Below are positions 32,581 to 43,789 of a DNA stretch of 64,000 bases, in pieces. Within the stretch, counting starts at the first letter, position 1; every line of letters starts with the position of its first letter. The stretch spans positions 17,558,329 through 17,622,328 of the forward strand of contig OZ038386.1 of assembly GCA_964036045.1 (NCBI GenBank). Reading direction: 5' to 3'. The notes beneath the pieces are model-generated. The model was not told the origin of the DNA, made no database searches, and saw only the letters and a list, made by a program, of their open reading frames with translations. The translations under genes and the position numbers were made by a program. The stretch is from Eutreptiella sp. 'Long Island Sound 2002' (taxonomy: Eukaryota > Euglenozoa > Euglenophyceae > Eutreptiales > Eutreptiaceae).

Positions 32581-32967
32581 GTGGACCCCTTAGTTTTGAG
32601 ACAATTCCTTGACATTTGCTGCAAAATCTGGGTGTACTATCCCACGGTAGTGTTTTGCTATGCTGCTCAGGGCATGATGAATGGCCGACACCGGAAGATG
32701 TTGTCTGGATATGTTGCTTTTGCCCTCTTCGTCCTTCTACATGAAGGCTTGTGTGCCCCCGGCAGCGCGAAGGACAGGTTTGATGCCGACGAGGTCAGCA
32801 AGCAACGATTCTGTGAGAAGCATGGCCTGAAACGGGACCCTTTGCCCGTTGTGGAGTTTGCTAACAGGTGCTGTTCCGCATTGCTGTTGACCGCCTCCCC
32901 ACATGAACAGATGCCCCTCGCATTTACGCTTGATGGGCGGCGAATGTGTGGCTTCCTGGAAGCCTGA
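32581..32967 (+). CDS. Hypothetical protein-like frame
   Basis: About 128 codons ending at TGA 32967. First ATG near 32671. The C-terminal 90 residues are balanced (MLSGYVAFALFVLLHEGLCA, then FCEKHGLKRDPLPVVEF) and look more protein-like than the antisense frame. I recognise no domain. It lies 650 bases upstream of the metalloprotease gene and could be a last exon of an unseen gene or a mobile-element remnant. Confidence 0.3.
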   Translation: MDPLVLRQFLDICCKIWVYYPTVVFCYAAQGMMNGRHRKMLSGYVAFALFVLLHEGLCAPGSAKDRFDADEVSKQRFCEKHGLKRDPLPVVEFANRCCSALLLTASPHEQMPLAFTLDGRRMCGFLEA

Positions 32968-32999
32968 AGCAATCCTTGAGGCATTAGGAGCCAAGAACG

Positions 33000-33624
33000 A
33001 CGCCTTTACGGAGTAAACTGAAGTTGAACGTCGGCATGTCGGAATTGGGGAGAAGGAGGGCGCCTTGTGTCAATGGCATGGGAGGAGAGACCTCTTCTTC
33101 CCACCTGATGTCTGTCAGGGATGCCGCAGCGATGTACCGAGACTGTTGGGCATGGGGTTTTGGCCTTGTTTGCTGGGGTGTCTGCTTGTGTGGATTGCCA
33201 TGTCATGTCCGCCGCACCCAGGCATAGCGACAGGGTGGTCGTGTACGCGTAGGAGCCGATAACGACCATCTGATGGTGGGAGATAGGTGGGGGGGGATAG
33301 ATGTGTCCACAACTTTGTAGAAGGTCCAGCGGGTGGGGACAAGCATATGCCTGAGGAGTGTGGGAGCTGGTTTGCTGAACCTCGGTACCCTTGCGTATGT
33401 ATCCTTATGGTGAGGATGCAGCAGAAGCAACGGTCAACAACACCGTCTAAGGAGCTCCTGCCCAGCAAGTCGGTAAATGGCGCACAACCGACGGCGCTTG
33501 GCAGGCAACCGACGGTCACCGGTGGTGAACGATACGTTTTGGCATCATGGTACCGGAGGCCGGGCTTCCGCTTGTTGTTCCAACTCAAAGAACGCCCGTC
33601 TCGTGCGCGTTCAGGGGGTCCGAA
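33000..33624. other. Upstream region of gene 2
   Basis: No supported exon. An AACCGACGG-type motif cluster lies at 33485-33520 and the sequence becomes GC-rich near 33540, just before the chosen start codon. Promoter elements are not recognisable. Confidence 0.4.
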
Positions 33625-34573
33625 ATGCGTGCAGTCGTCGCGTCACGGGGTTGCGCCCTCGTACTGTCGTTGTGCAGCCTTGAGCTCAACGGCGTTGAGT
33701 ACTCGTTGGACGGGCTGACCCCAAAGCGGATCCGGACCAGCGACTTCGCGCAAATGGTGGCTAACCAAATGGTGTCGCCGGGGGAGGAGCCGCTGATCCT
33801 GCAGGGGCCCATCGGGGACCGCGGGGACGCCAGCATCCTGCTGATCAAGAACCGGCGCGGCGAGCTTTTCCACGCCGCCGGCAACGTCGGAGGCGACGTG
33901 TTTGAGCTCATCCCGGTCGACCCCGAGAAGTACCGGGGGGTCGTCTCCGTCGTCAAGCCCCGGGACTACGACGACGAGACCGTCAGTAGGATTGGCTTGC
34001 GGCACCGGCACGCCCCCGGCCGCGGCCGCGGCGCGCCGCGGCACGACGCTGGGACGGCGGGGGGCGCGAGGCCCGGCAGCCGCGGACGGGCTGATGGCGA
34101 TTGGAAAATGCAACGCAAAGGGTCTGCACCGGCCGGGGACGCGGGCGGGTCGAAGTCCGGACGGGCCGGGGACGCGGGTGCCGGAAGGTCGAATCCCGGT
34201 GGTTCCGGCAGGTCCCAAAGGGGGCCCTCGAACGGCCGGTCCCGACCGCACCGCGCGCCGCTGCGGCCGGTGGCCCTCCGCGACCACGCGCTCGTGTCCA
34301 AGTTCCGGCCGCAGCACTCCGACGCCCCGTGCGACGAGCTGACGGTGATTCGCTTGGCCATCGTCCTCGACAGTGCCTTCATGGCGAAGCTCGGCAACAG
34401 CGTGGACGACGCCGAGCTCACGGTGTACGACATCCTGGCCCAAGTCGATACGATGTACCGGCGTGAGTTGTGTGCGACGGTCCGGCTGAGTTATCTGGAG
34501 ATGCAGACCGACCCCGGCGCTGACCCGTACGTGCACGGGCCCCTGGATACGACCCACATCTGCAACGACACAG
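33625..34573 (+). CDS. Gene 2 exon 1: signal peptide, propeptide and N-half of protease domain
   Basis: Start ATG 33625 is chosen because it gives a signal peptide (MRAVVASRGCALVLSLCSLE); an upstream in-frame extension lacks one. Residues about 25-120 resemble an ADAM-type propeptide (GDRGDASILLIKNRRGELFH, then VFELIPVD). A Gly/Arg-rich disordered stretch (about 125-225) with possible furin-like sites follows. From about 238 the M12B catalytic fold begins: ELTVIRLAIVLDSAFMAKLG, then ILAQVDTMYRRELCATVRLS, the usual strand and helix before the active site. The exon ends ICNDTG with donor ACAG|GTCCGT, phase 1. Confidence 0.75.
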
Positions 34574-35311
34574 GTCCGTGCCTGCCTGAGCCCGTCCCGT
34601 CACGGAAGCGTTTACCAGGGGTCGAGCGGTCGGTGTGCCCGGAGGTTGTCCAGCGTTCCCAATTTCAAAGCCCAGATGGGTAAGATTGAATGTATTATGC
34701 ACCCCGTCCCATCCGATCCCACCCCAGTCATCCCACGGGGGGGGGGGGGGGCTTACCTGTGAGGCCTGACCCCAAACCCCCCCCACCCCACCCAAACCCC
34801 TCTTTGGACCCCCCAACCCATACTAGTTAGCACCTGGTTAGAACTGGCAACTTGGGGGGCCAACGGGGCCCGGAAAATTTTTTGAGCCCGGAAAATTTGC
34901 AACACACTTGATTATCCCCCACTTGTTTACATTCAAAATGCTCGCAATGAGTTAGGGAATGCCGTGCCAACTGTCTTCTTCTGCTGGCCGGGATGCCTTT
35001 GCTGATTCAGAGATACATCACGGTACTATTTTTCATTTGTTGTGAGTGGTAAAACCACATTTCACCCCACATGTGTATATTCAAAATGCTCACAATGAAA
35101 TGCGGAATTCAAAAACGCCCCCAAAATGGAGAAAATTTTTCGACCCCACCCCCCCTGCCCCCACCCCCTCCGTACCCCCCCCCCCGCCCACGCCGCGGGG
35201 TTTGGGGTCTAGAACTGAACTGCAGACCCCCCCATGGTGCCATCCCATCCCACCCTATTCCACATCCCCTCCCGTCCCGTCCCATGCCACGCGATCCTGC
35301 CTCATCCCCAG
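34574..35311 (+). other. Gene 2 intron 1
   Basis: 738 bases, phase 1. It contains two copies of the TATTCAAAATGCTC motif (34931-34945 and 35069-35095) with related flanks, and poly-G and poly-C runs. No nested gene. Confidence 0.65.
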
Positions 35312-35686
35312 GCCTTGAGCTTGCCTTCCGCAACTTTTGGGAAGCAAAGCGGACCTCCGTCTCCCGCGACACTGCGCATTTGTGGACGGGGAGGGACCTC
35401 GCCCTCAGCGTGGCGGGGTGCGCGTTCCAGGGATCGCTGTGCGACTCCTACGCCTACGGGGTCGAGGAGATCTTCTTCCGGGGGCTTACGGGCACCAGCG
35501 ACATGCTGAAGGCGGCGCTGTTTGCGCACGAGCTCGCCCACAACGCGGACGCAGACCACTGCGTTGACGTCGGGTGTGATGGGCATGTGATGGAGACCAC
35601 CATCTCTGCGACCACTGATTTTCATCCGCAGTCCGTTGCGGCCGTCAAGGCCTTTTTGTCGACCAAGAGCTGCCTTCAGAGTGACG
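35312..35686 (+). CDS. Gene 2 exon 2: zinc site of reprolysin-like metalloprotease
   Basis: 125 codons. Order matches M12B: SVSRDTAHLWTGRDLALSVA (the typical DTAxLxTG segment), CAFQGSLCDSYAYGVEE, then HELAHNADADHC, the HExxHxxxxxH zinc motif with catalytic Glu, at about residues 388-398. The usual Gly of HExxHxxGxxH is Asp here. CVDVGCDGHVM follows, with the Met-turn Met placed as in metzincins. The exon ends FLSTKSCLQSD. Acceptor CATCCCCAG|GC and donor GTGACG|GTGTGC, phase 1 both sides. Likely an active protease; substrate unknown. Confidence 0.85.
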
Positions 35687-36857
35687 GTGTGCCTTGCTCC
35701 TCACGCGTTGCGGGGCGGTTCCATGTCCATGAACCCCCCAACGAAGCAGCGGCATTGGGGCAGTGTGCAGCTGCTGTCAAGGCTAGAGCCATGAAGAACA
35801 CTGTGCAGGTGATCCCACTTTTGGTGACCACCGGGGGTCTGAGACACAGCGTCCAAACCATTGGTGGTCACTGCGCACGACCAAACAGGGGCTGGACTCA
35901 CACGAGTCCCTAGCTCCGAGGCGTGGACAGCCCGGAGTGAAGTCCTCAAACAGGGAGCCCCTCAGCAGCCCAGAATGCACAAGGGCAACAACGCATCACA
36001 TTCACCACAAAACAACCCCAACAAACACCAGTGACAGGTCAGTTTGCAGATTTGGAGACATGTGCAGAAGTGCCCGGTGCCCCTGGTGCCACCCAAATCA
36101 CAGTGGGACCACCCGACAGCCACAACAGGAAGCAGGGAGCGACATGCGGCCCCCCTGGCGGCGCACAATAGCAGCTGTGAGTGCGCCAGCAGAAGAAACA
36201 AGAGAACCAAATTGGGAGGTACACACGCAGCGAAGCAACTGGGCACAGGGCCGCCCCACACACGGCAGTGAGACGAGCCCCAACAGGACTCAGAGCAATG
36301 CACAGGGGGACCATGAGGTGCGAGCACAGCAGCAACCACCAAATGCGGTGCCCACCGAGCGAGCCATCAGCAAACACGCCCCCCCCTTCCCTCTACAAGG
36401 TGCCCACGTACTCCACAAGGGCAGGGGCTGCGCCCCGCGTGTCGGGAGGTGCCCGCCACGGGGGTGGCAACAGGGCCGTGACCAGCCAACCGCGCGCGGG
36501 ACAGTCAACGTCATACGGAGACGTGAAATCCGCGTACGGGGGGTAGGCGAGTGGGACAGGAGGGTGTGCGCAACAGAGGCACCCAGGAGCGCCAACAGAC
36601 AGGTGGAGGAGCAACACAGACACACAGGACGCGGGAGCCACACCAGGAGGGATGAGTGCGAGCACAGCAGACAAGGAGGAGGGGCGTAGCAAGGCAGGAG
36701 AGGCATCCAGGACAGGGAACCAGAATGGAGGGGATGGGAGAGCGTGCGCATGGTAAGCAGCAACAACAAAGGGGATGGCCCAGCCAGCCAGCCCCGTCGC
36801 TACCGGGTGCCAGGGCAACCCCTGCTCAACCGGCATCAGGTGGGGGGTGTCTCCCGC

Positions 36858-36990
36858 AGCCCAAATGGGCTGTTTGCGCAACAAGAGTGGGAGCCCGTCA
36901 GGGGCAGACCAGCCGTGAGGGGCAGCCCAAATGGGCTGTTTGCGCAACAAGAGTGGGAGCCCATCAGGGGCAGACCAGCCGTGAGGGGGA
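36858..36990. repeat. 66-bp tandem duplication
   Basis: AGCCCAAATGGGCTGTTTGC begins both copies, at 36858 and 36924. Copies differ at one or two positions, so the duplication is recent. Confidence 0.85.
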
Positions 36991-37115
36991 AAGGGACATA
37001 TGGTGGACGGTCGGGACAACACGTGGAGGAGCAGGGCACCTGGGCCTCACACACACGGGAACACAGGGAGGCAGGCTATAGACGGCCTGGGGACAGAGGT
37101 GTGGACAGCAACAGT

Positions 37116-37376
37116 CTAACGACCCCGGCAACAACCAGCACAACCTCAATACGCCAACTGCCGGGCGCCACTGACACGCAAACGGCACATCATGCCACAA
37201 CCAGCACAGCCCCAGCACACCAACCACTGGGCTCCGCGAACGCGGAAACAACACCAGCAAGAGCACTGGCCGCAGCGGCCGACAGAAAGAAACAACCCGA
37301 CGCAACATGCGAAGGGAAGAACGGGTGACTGTTCAGGGCCCTGTAAAGAAACAACAACCAGACGGAATGTCACACT
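37116..37376 (+). repeat. Dispersed 270-bp repeat R2, copy 3
   Basis: Shares all blocks with copies at 4907 and 29909, and starts with AACGACCCCGGCAACAACCA, exactly as copy 1 does, which helps define the left end. It ends AATGTCACACTGGG. Confidence 0.75.
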
Positions 37377-38272
37377 GGGGGGTGTTTCACGTGTTGGGCC
37401 GGACCTCAACACCCCCCCCCCACCCCCCGAACTCAAGTTTGTAGTGCAACGTGCCTCGGCGATAAAGCCCTGAGCCAAGAAGCTCACAACTCTCGCCCGC
37501 GCCAGCGACAATGGGCCAATGGGACATCAATGGCCGGTCACCCACAAATGGAACTGAGAAGGCAATGAAGGCCGCGTGAAGGCAGGCGCGGCTGGAGCAC
37601 CGTGGCGGGTCCACGCCTGGCCTTTTGAGACCCCCCCCCCCCCCCCCCGCCAGGACCCGCACTGGGGTTCGCGCACTGGGGGTTCCTAGTCTTCGTACAA
37701 CGCCTCAGTAGTGCCGGAGCAATGGGTCACTGACCGAAGACACCCGTTCCTTTTGCGTTTGGGATTGGGGGGGGGGGGGGTGATTTGGGCGCTGGCGGTC
37801 ATTCGGCAGTCCCCGGGTGCACGGGACAGCAGTATGGGTGCAGCCGCAGCGTCGACGACTACAGTTGTGTGACGCAGATCCTGATCCGGGGGCCGTGGAT
37901 GCGACGTTGCACTCGTGTGGCAACAAGATCCCACAGCGGGAGGGCGTCCGGAGGGGGGGGGAGGGGGGGGCTGCTGGGAGAACCCATGGTCCCGTCTATC
38001 ATTGCTGCCCACGAAGATGACGGATGGCCATCAGGACCGGGTTGGAATACCAAGACACGATGTCGGGGAGGGGGGGTGGATGTCCCAGGTCCGGTCATGC
38101 AGCCATTCAGTTGCTGTTCTGTCATCATGCCCCTCTCGCAGACCCTCGCCAGCCTCCCCGACCCTCCGCCGAGTGCGGTGGTCGGCGCCATCGATTTTGG
38201 ACCGTCGCAGGGGGTCCCAAAGGTCATTACCTCTCCACAAAGCCCCAGCCAGTCCCATTCATTGTTTTGCAG

Positions 38273-38521
38273 TCTGCACTGTGAAGCATTCGGTGCACAT
38301 CGGGGCATCGGGCAGCAACAGCAAGACGACCGACGCCGTGTACCCCCGCGACATGTCGTGCCCGGAGCACTGCGGAAGGGGTTGTCGCACGAATTCAGAC
38401 GGGGCCCTCGACGATGACATGCACCAGATCACTGTGGAGAGCGATGGCCGCGTCACTGCCACTCGGGTGGACTCGAGTGGAGGATGGGTCATGGATCTGA
38501 CGATTCCGTGTTGTTCGGGAG
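38273..38521 (+). CDS. Gene 2 exon 3: Cys-containing extracellular module
   Basis: 83 codons starting CTVKHSVHIGASGSNSKTTD. Contains a tight Cys cluster (SCPEHCGRGC) and a beta-rich tail (HQITVESDGRVTATRVDSSG, then GWVMDLTIPCC). I do not recognise the family. Position after a reprolysin domain is where disintegrin or Cys-rich domains usually sit, but the Cys pattern does not match a disintegrin. Acceptor TTGTTTTGCAG|TC and donor TCGGGAG|GTGTGC, phase 1 both sides. Confidence 0.65.
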
Positions 38522-38613
38522 GTGTGCTCCGCCCCCCCGTTCCTTGACTGTTGGCGGCACGGCCATCCCGTTTGGTCTGTCCCTCCCAAAATATCCCGCC
38601 CCCCCCCTGTAGG

Positions 38614-38932
38614 AAGGCATGGCTCATGCGCAATGCGCAAGTCAAATTTGGAGGTCAACCCGCAATCGGCATTCACAGAACGCACGATGCCAGAAATGTA
38701 CTGCGCGTGGGGCTTTTTCTGCAAATGGATACCTGGACTGAATGCAGAAGCCGTCACGACAGCAATTTCATCAGCCGCCCAAGGGTACTGCCAGATGGGC
38801 GCCAGAAGGGGGGGGGGGAGAATGGAGGTCTGCAATTTTCGCAATTTCGCAATTTTTCCGCAACTGCTTTTCTGCTTGTTCGCCTTGCGTGAATGTTGGT
38901 GCCCTGTCTGTCCCCTGTGCAGAGGTGTTGCT
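38614..38932 (+). CDS. Possible additional gene 2 exon (Cys-rich)
   Basis: An acceptor-like CCCCCCTGTAG|GA at 38613 would open, in phase 1, a Cys-containing frame (MPEMYCAWGFFCKWIPGLNA, then ISSAAQGYCQMG), and a GCAGAG|GTGTTG donor near 38933 would close it in phase 1. The second half is low-complexity, the duplicated arm at 46 kb lacks the acceptor, and a frame on the opposite strand is equally open. Weak. Confidence 0.25.
38621..38801 (+). repeat. Inverted duplication, arm 1
   Basis: 181 bases matching the reverse complement of 46047-46227 with about three mismatches by eye. Similarity continues weakly on the left (CCCTCCCAAAATATC, 38581-38595) after an extra 25 bases not present in arm 2. 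Both arms lie within the introns of gene 2. Confidence 0.9.
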
Positions 38933-39608
38933 CCTTGAAGCTTCGGAAGGTTTGGTTACGGCACCGCAATTTTTCCGCAATTTTTCGCAATTGGATTTGA
39001 CGCTCTACGACCGCAATCCCCCCCCCCTGCCCATGCCCCAACTCCCCTGCCGAGACGGGGCTGGTATATTCGGGGAACAGACCAAGCAACAGCAAGACAA
39101 CACACACCATCTGTACCGGCTGGCGCCCTCTCTGGGCCTCTGAGTGTGTGTATTCAGTCAGAAGTCTTGCCGTCGGACGCTTCATAGCAGGTTGACGGAC
39201 GGTGGTAGCTGGCGATACCTGACCTGACCTGAGTGTCAGGACACTGCTCGGGGCAGTGTTGCAGGACGCAGCGGTGGTCGAATACCATGGAGGTCCCGCT
39301 TGTCCCCAGCAATAGCTACGCTTGTACTGAGGCGTGGGGGGGGGGGGGGGGGCTAACGTGTCGAACCGCACCCCAGTCCCCCCCCTCCCCCCGCCCCGCA
39401 TCAGGACCCTCCAACGCACACCGATGAAAAGTTTTTCTGGCCTCTGCAGACCACCGCACGGAATATTGTCGCCCACTTCCCCTCACTTTCCCCCCATTTC
39501 CCCCCATTCCCCCCCATTTGTGTTGGGCAGTAGAAGGGGATTGTACCCCCCGGACTTGTGCATATTCAAAATGCTCCGAATGAAACGGGGAATTCGAAAA
39601 TGCGTCGA

Positions 39609-39869
<261 letters not shown>

Positions 39870-39951
39870 GTGGCTCTAGGCATGTGCCCGTGGCGTGAGG
39901 TGTCGACCAGGTATCAACCAAGACCGCATGATACGCCGCCTGTCATCACAG

Positions 39952-40329
39952 GATCACCGCATGACGGATGCCAAATGGCAACCCCGATCACCTGCGGCCT
40001 CACATCCGGCAGCACAATCGGGGCCCAAACCACATTCCCGGCCCCCAGCGACTGCGGGGCCGGCCCATACACGTCGCCGGACGTCTGGTACTTCATCAAC
40101 CACGTCGGAGACCTCCGCCTCAAAACGTGCGGCGCGGAGTGGGACACCAAGATCAGCGTGTTCAGCGGCTCATGCGGCGCACTGACGTGCCTCGGCGCGC
40201 AGGACGACGCCGGGCTGCCGGAGTGTCGTTACCAGAACAACCTGGTGGTCACCGCGACCGGCCCCACGTATATCATGGTCCACGGCCACGACGGCGGCGT
40301 TGGGGACTTCGATCTGGAAGTCATTTGCG
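39952..40329 (+). CDS. Gene 2 exon 4: PPC-like beta-sandwich repeat 1
   Basis: 126 codons. Core motifs: ATPITCGLTSGSTIGA, TSPDVWYFINHVGDLRLKTC, TKISVFSGSCGALTC, QNNLVVTATGPTYIMVHGHD, GDFDLEVICG. This is the first of three homologous domains (next at 42321 and 43133) sharing CG-x-SGST, SPDVWY, FDTKI-x-VF-x-GSCGA and VMVHG-FDL-V-C signatures. They resemble the PPC-like and related beta-sandwich modules attached to secreted proteases. Six or more Cys suggest disulfides. Acceptor TCATCACAG|GA and donor TTTGCG|GTGTGG, phase 1. Confidence 0.8.
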
Positions 40330-41214
40330 GTGTGGTGTCCTCCCCGTCGGGCAGCGTGTAGGACGGCTCTCTCCGCCTCTGCGTGTGTTTGCTTGCTTGC
40401 TTGCTTGCTTTGCTTGCTTTGCTTGCGACTCCAGACCACTGCATGACGGGATCATGGGGACGGCTAGACCGTCCGGAGGGCCACAGTCCCGGACTAAACT
40501 TTTTTCCGCCCCCACGATCTATGCCCCGATAGATTGATCAATGTGTTGCACTGATGAACTTGAGGTGTGTGTATGGTAGGAAAAAAGATTCCGATTTTTC
40601 GCCAGGCTTTCAGGGAGGCAGGATGCAACAGGAAAGAGGATTTCACAGAGGTATAGTGTCTGAGGCGCCGGATGCGGTTCCTGGGGTGGGTAGAGCAGGT
40701 GGTTGGCGTCCTTGCATTGGGGGTGGTTCCGCAATGTAGGCTGAGCAGGCACTTTGGGGGGGGGGGGGGGGCTGCATACCGGGTTCCACCCGCGTAGCCC
40801 TGGTGTTGAGCGGCCCACAGAATGTCGGCATGGTCCGTCCGCCGGTATTAGGCACGCACAAGGCGTGACCAGTGTGCACGCACTAAAGGGGTGCGTGTTG
40901 TGGCTGCAACCGTCAGGTGTCAGGGCATCGACATTCTGCATGCGGCCGCAGAGGTTAAGGGCCGACAACAAGGCGCTGGAGGGAGAGCGTGGGTCGTATG
41001 CGCGTCCCAGAAATGGCTGTTTAGGGGCCAAAGGTGTGGGGAGGGGGTTGCCTCAGGGCAGCACTGATCCAGGTGCTGGTACGTCTTTGGTTTGCCGTGC
41101 TGGCGATAAGTAGGAAAGGCTGGCGGCCGCACACCCACGAGACGGCCACGTGCGTCGCATCTTGAATGCGAAGGGGTACAGGCTATTGCTTCCCCGCCTC
41201 CCCGGGGGTGCGGT

Positions 41215-41325
41215 AGTCAGAGGCCAAAAAAAAGTTTGTGTGCCGAAAATCGGCCTCAAATTTCCGGCCCCTTTGATAAATTTTCATTTTTCGTCTAAGG
41301 CAAATTTTTTCTGATGTGGGGGGGT
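41215..41325. repeat. Dispersed 115-bp repeat R3, copy 2
   Basis: Counterpart of 19630-19745 with the same ends (GTCAGAGGCCAAAAA and TTTTTCTGATGTGGGGGG). Confidence 0.65.
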
Positions 41326-42095
41326 GGGTCGGTCGGCCGGGGCTGGCTAGGGCCCCAAACAACCCCCCCCCCCCCCGGGGCCCTTTAGCAATAGCCTGGG
41401 CGGGTAGGGGGTCTACCATGGGGATGGGTGCAGGCGAGAACGGCGATGCAGGACCGGGGGTAACGACTGGCGTGGCTGAGAGTGACAGACGCTACGTATT
41501 GGCATGCGGTGGGGACCATCGGGGCAAAGCAGTGGACTGGGCAGGGGAAAGGTGTGCTGTTCAGTCCTCCAACAGCCCGCCGATCAAGGGCGGATCCCCG
41601 GGTGCTGGTGGGGGAAGGGTCTGCGTGTCACGCGTGGCATCCCCCACGGCACAGCCATGCGCTCCGCCCCTCCCGGCCAGGCCAGGCCTACCGTTGGGTC
41701 CAGGTGATGTGCAAAGGTGACGGTTGGAAGGGGCCTGCGAAGGCACGGAAGTGGACATCAGAGCTGGCGCACCGAGAGCAGTGAGGCACCGCGCCGGCAG
41801 TGCAGAGAGGCAGCAAATGGTTTCCATTGGTGTGCGGGCGCCAGGGGTACAGGAGGGTGACGGCCTGGGCGGACTGCAGCCCGGTCAGTTCGTTGGGCAG
41901 GTGCATCAGACAGACTGGGTCCAGGAGCCGGCAGCGTAGTGTTGAAGTGTAGTGCGACATGAGCGTGCACACCGCACACCCAGTCTTTGGCAAGTTGCTC
42001 AAAGGGCCAGGTCCGAGCAAGGGCACAACGGTGGCCAGGTGTGCTTGGGTCAGGCACTGTGTCCTGGGACGGCCAAACCTAAACCCGCGCAACCC

Positions 42096-42280
42096 ACGGA
42101 TGTATTAGAACGGCTGACAACCGTAGGAGCTGCCCCCCCCCCCCCCCCCCCCCCCAACCAAAGTGACCACAGCGGGAAAAACCGAAGTTTGCCATTGGGC
42201 AACTCGGACCATTGTTGGTACACAAACCTTTGGGTCCCGTCCCAGACCACCCCCCTCCTCTCTTCCAATACATCCTTCAC
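42096..42280 (+). mobile_element. TIR element (MITE-like), complete copy
   Basis: Bounded by GGATGTATTAGAA on the left and TTCCAATACATCC on the right, inverted with respect to each other. The interior carries the family blocks AGCGGGAAAAACCGAAGTTT, GCCATTGGGCAA and GTACACAAACCTTTGGGTCC. It ends about 40 bases before exon 5 of gene 2, so it may contribute the polypyrimidine and branch-site region. Confidence 0.7.
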
Positions 42281-42320
42281 GACCCTCCACGACCCTCAGC
42301 CCTTCCCGGACTATTTGCAG

Positions 42321-42704
42321 CGCAACCGCCATCCAATGACCTGTGCACCGATGCCATTCCACTCACCTGCGGCGCTGTGGTCTCGGGCAGCACCGCGCCT
42401 GCATTCACCACCACCCCATCCCCCGGGTCCTGCGGCACGGACCACACCTCCCCCGACGTGTGGTACTCCGTCGACTACACGGGGGATGTGCGCCTGCGGA
42501 CCTGCGGCTCGATTTTCGACACGAAGATCGGCGTCTTCGGCGGATCTTGCGGGGCATTGACCTGCATCGATGGGCAGGACGACGCCAGCGTAGGCGACTG
42601 CGAGTTCCAGAATGACCTCACGGTGACGCTCACGGGCAAGGCCTACGTCATGGTCCATGGGTTTGGCACCGAAACAGGGGATTTTGACCTGCAAGTCATT
42701 TGCG
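42321..42704 (+). CDS. Gene 2 exon 5: PPC-like repeat 2
   Basis: 128 codons starting AQPPSNDLCTDAIPLTCGAV. Signatures: SPDVWYSVDYTGDVRLRTCG, FDTKIGVFGGSCGALTC, QNDLTVTLTGKAYVMVHGFG, GDFDLQVICG. Homologous to exons 4 and 6 over its full length. One exon per domain with symmetrical phase 1 ends is the classic arrangement for exon shuffling. Acceptor ACTATTTGCAG|CG and donor TTTGCG|GTGTGT. Confidence 0.85.
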
Positions 42705-43132
42705 GTGTGTCTTGCCAACCGCCGCAATGCGGTCCGCCAACGCTCCTGTCTCCCAGTCATCGCCGGTGGAACACGCTATTGGCGCGCAATCAAAACAAGT
42801 GTGAGCGGGACCCTGTGTGCAGCCGGCCCCAGAGCCGGTTTTTTCTTTGGGGGGTTGGGGACCGGGGCATTGTTCAGGGCCCCGTAATTTCATGAGCAGA
42901 CACATGCGCTCCCCTGCGCGAATGGGACCTGCCCCCCACCCCCTCCCCCGCCACTCCACCGAGAGAAGCAACACATCAAACCTCACATACCGCGAGGGTC
43001 CCATCACACGACGCCTGCGCATACGTCATGTGGGCCCCCTTTGTAAGTCGTTAGTGGCGCCACGTTGACCGTCGATGCCGCTCCCGTGTGGGAGACCCGG
43101 CCCCCTTCCCTCGGCATCTCCATCGCCTCCAG
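42705..43132 (+). other. Gene 2 intron 5
   Basis: 428 bases, phase 1, the shortest intron of the gene. It includes a short TTCAGGGCCCCGTAA piece (42872-42886) matching the right part of R2. Nothing else recognisable. Confidence 0.65.
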
Positions 43133-43528
43133 GCCCGCCTCCCCCCAACGACGTGTGCTCCGGTGCCACCCCAGTCACTTGTGGCAGTACAGTCTCCGGA
43201 AGCACCTCCTCCGCGTTCTACACCGTCCCGTCTCCGGGCTTCTGCGGCACGGACCACACGTCCCCGGACATGTGGTACCGCATCGATTTCACCGGCGCTT
43301 TGCGGCTGAAGACGTGTGGCGCCGACTTCGACACGAAGATCAGTGTCTTCGCGGGCTCGTGCGGGGCCGTAGACTCGTCCTGGACGTGCGCGGGGGGGCA
43401 GGACGATTCGGAGACGGCCGGCTGTGAGCCCCAGAACGATCTGAGTGTCGACGTGGCGGGCACAACGTACGTCATGGTCCATGGCTTCGCCAGTGAGATG
43501 GGTCACTTTGACTTGGAAGTGTTGTGCA
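43133..43528 (+). CDS. Gene 2 exon 6: PPC-like repeat 3
   Basis: 132 codons starting [20 protein letters not shown]. Signatures: [36 protein letters not shown], a four-residue insertion with extra Cys ([11 protein letters not shown]), [28 protein letters not shown]. More similar to repeat 2 than to repeat 1 in its N-half. Acceptor ATCGCCTCCAG|GC and donor TTGTGCA|GTATGC, phase 1. Confidence 0.85.
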
Positions 43529-43715
43529 GTATGCCGCCCCCTCGTTGTCTGCTTCAGCAGCGTTCGTGGGCCCGCCTGTCCTTCCTCAGCACAGCCACAG
43601 GGGCACGCCCCATGCAGTGTGCGTGCGGTGTGTGCCCGCGTGCGGGCGTGTGTATGTGTGTGTGGTTGATTGGTCTTACATGTGTTCGTGTGTGTGTGCG
43701 CGCGCGTGCGTGTGT

Positions 43716-43753
<38 letters not shown>

Positions 43754-43789
43754 GCACGCACGCACGCACGCACGCGCACGCGCACACGC

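Larger units (their letters stand above)
35687..38272 (+). other. Gene 2 intron 2
   Basis: About 2.6 kb, phase 1. It holds a 66-bp tandem duplication (36858-36990), an R2 repeat (37116-37376), and poly-C and poly-G runs. Several frames of 100-250 codons between 35900 and 37100 are low-complexity (Ala/Arg/Gly/Pro) and unsupported. Confidence 0.6.
40330..42320 (+). other. Gene 2 intron 4
   Basis: About 2.0 kb, phase 1. It contains a (GCTT)n tract (40388-40428), poly-G and poly-C runs, an R3 repeat (41215-41325) and a TIR element (42096-42280). Minus-strand frames at 40519-41031 and 41688-42092 are moderately protein-like but unsupported. Confidence 0.6.

Noticed and set aside
35937-37328. Ala/Arg/Gly/Pro frames in intron 2 of gene 2
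   Set aside because: No splice-consistent borders, no domain, and they cross tandem duplications and an R2 repeat.
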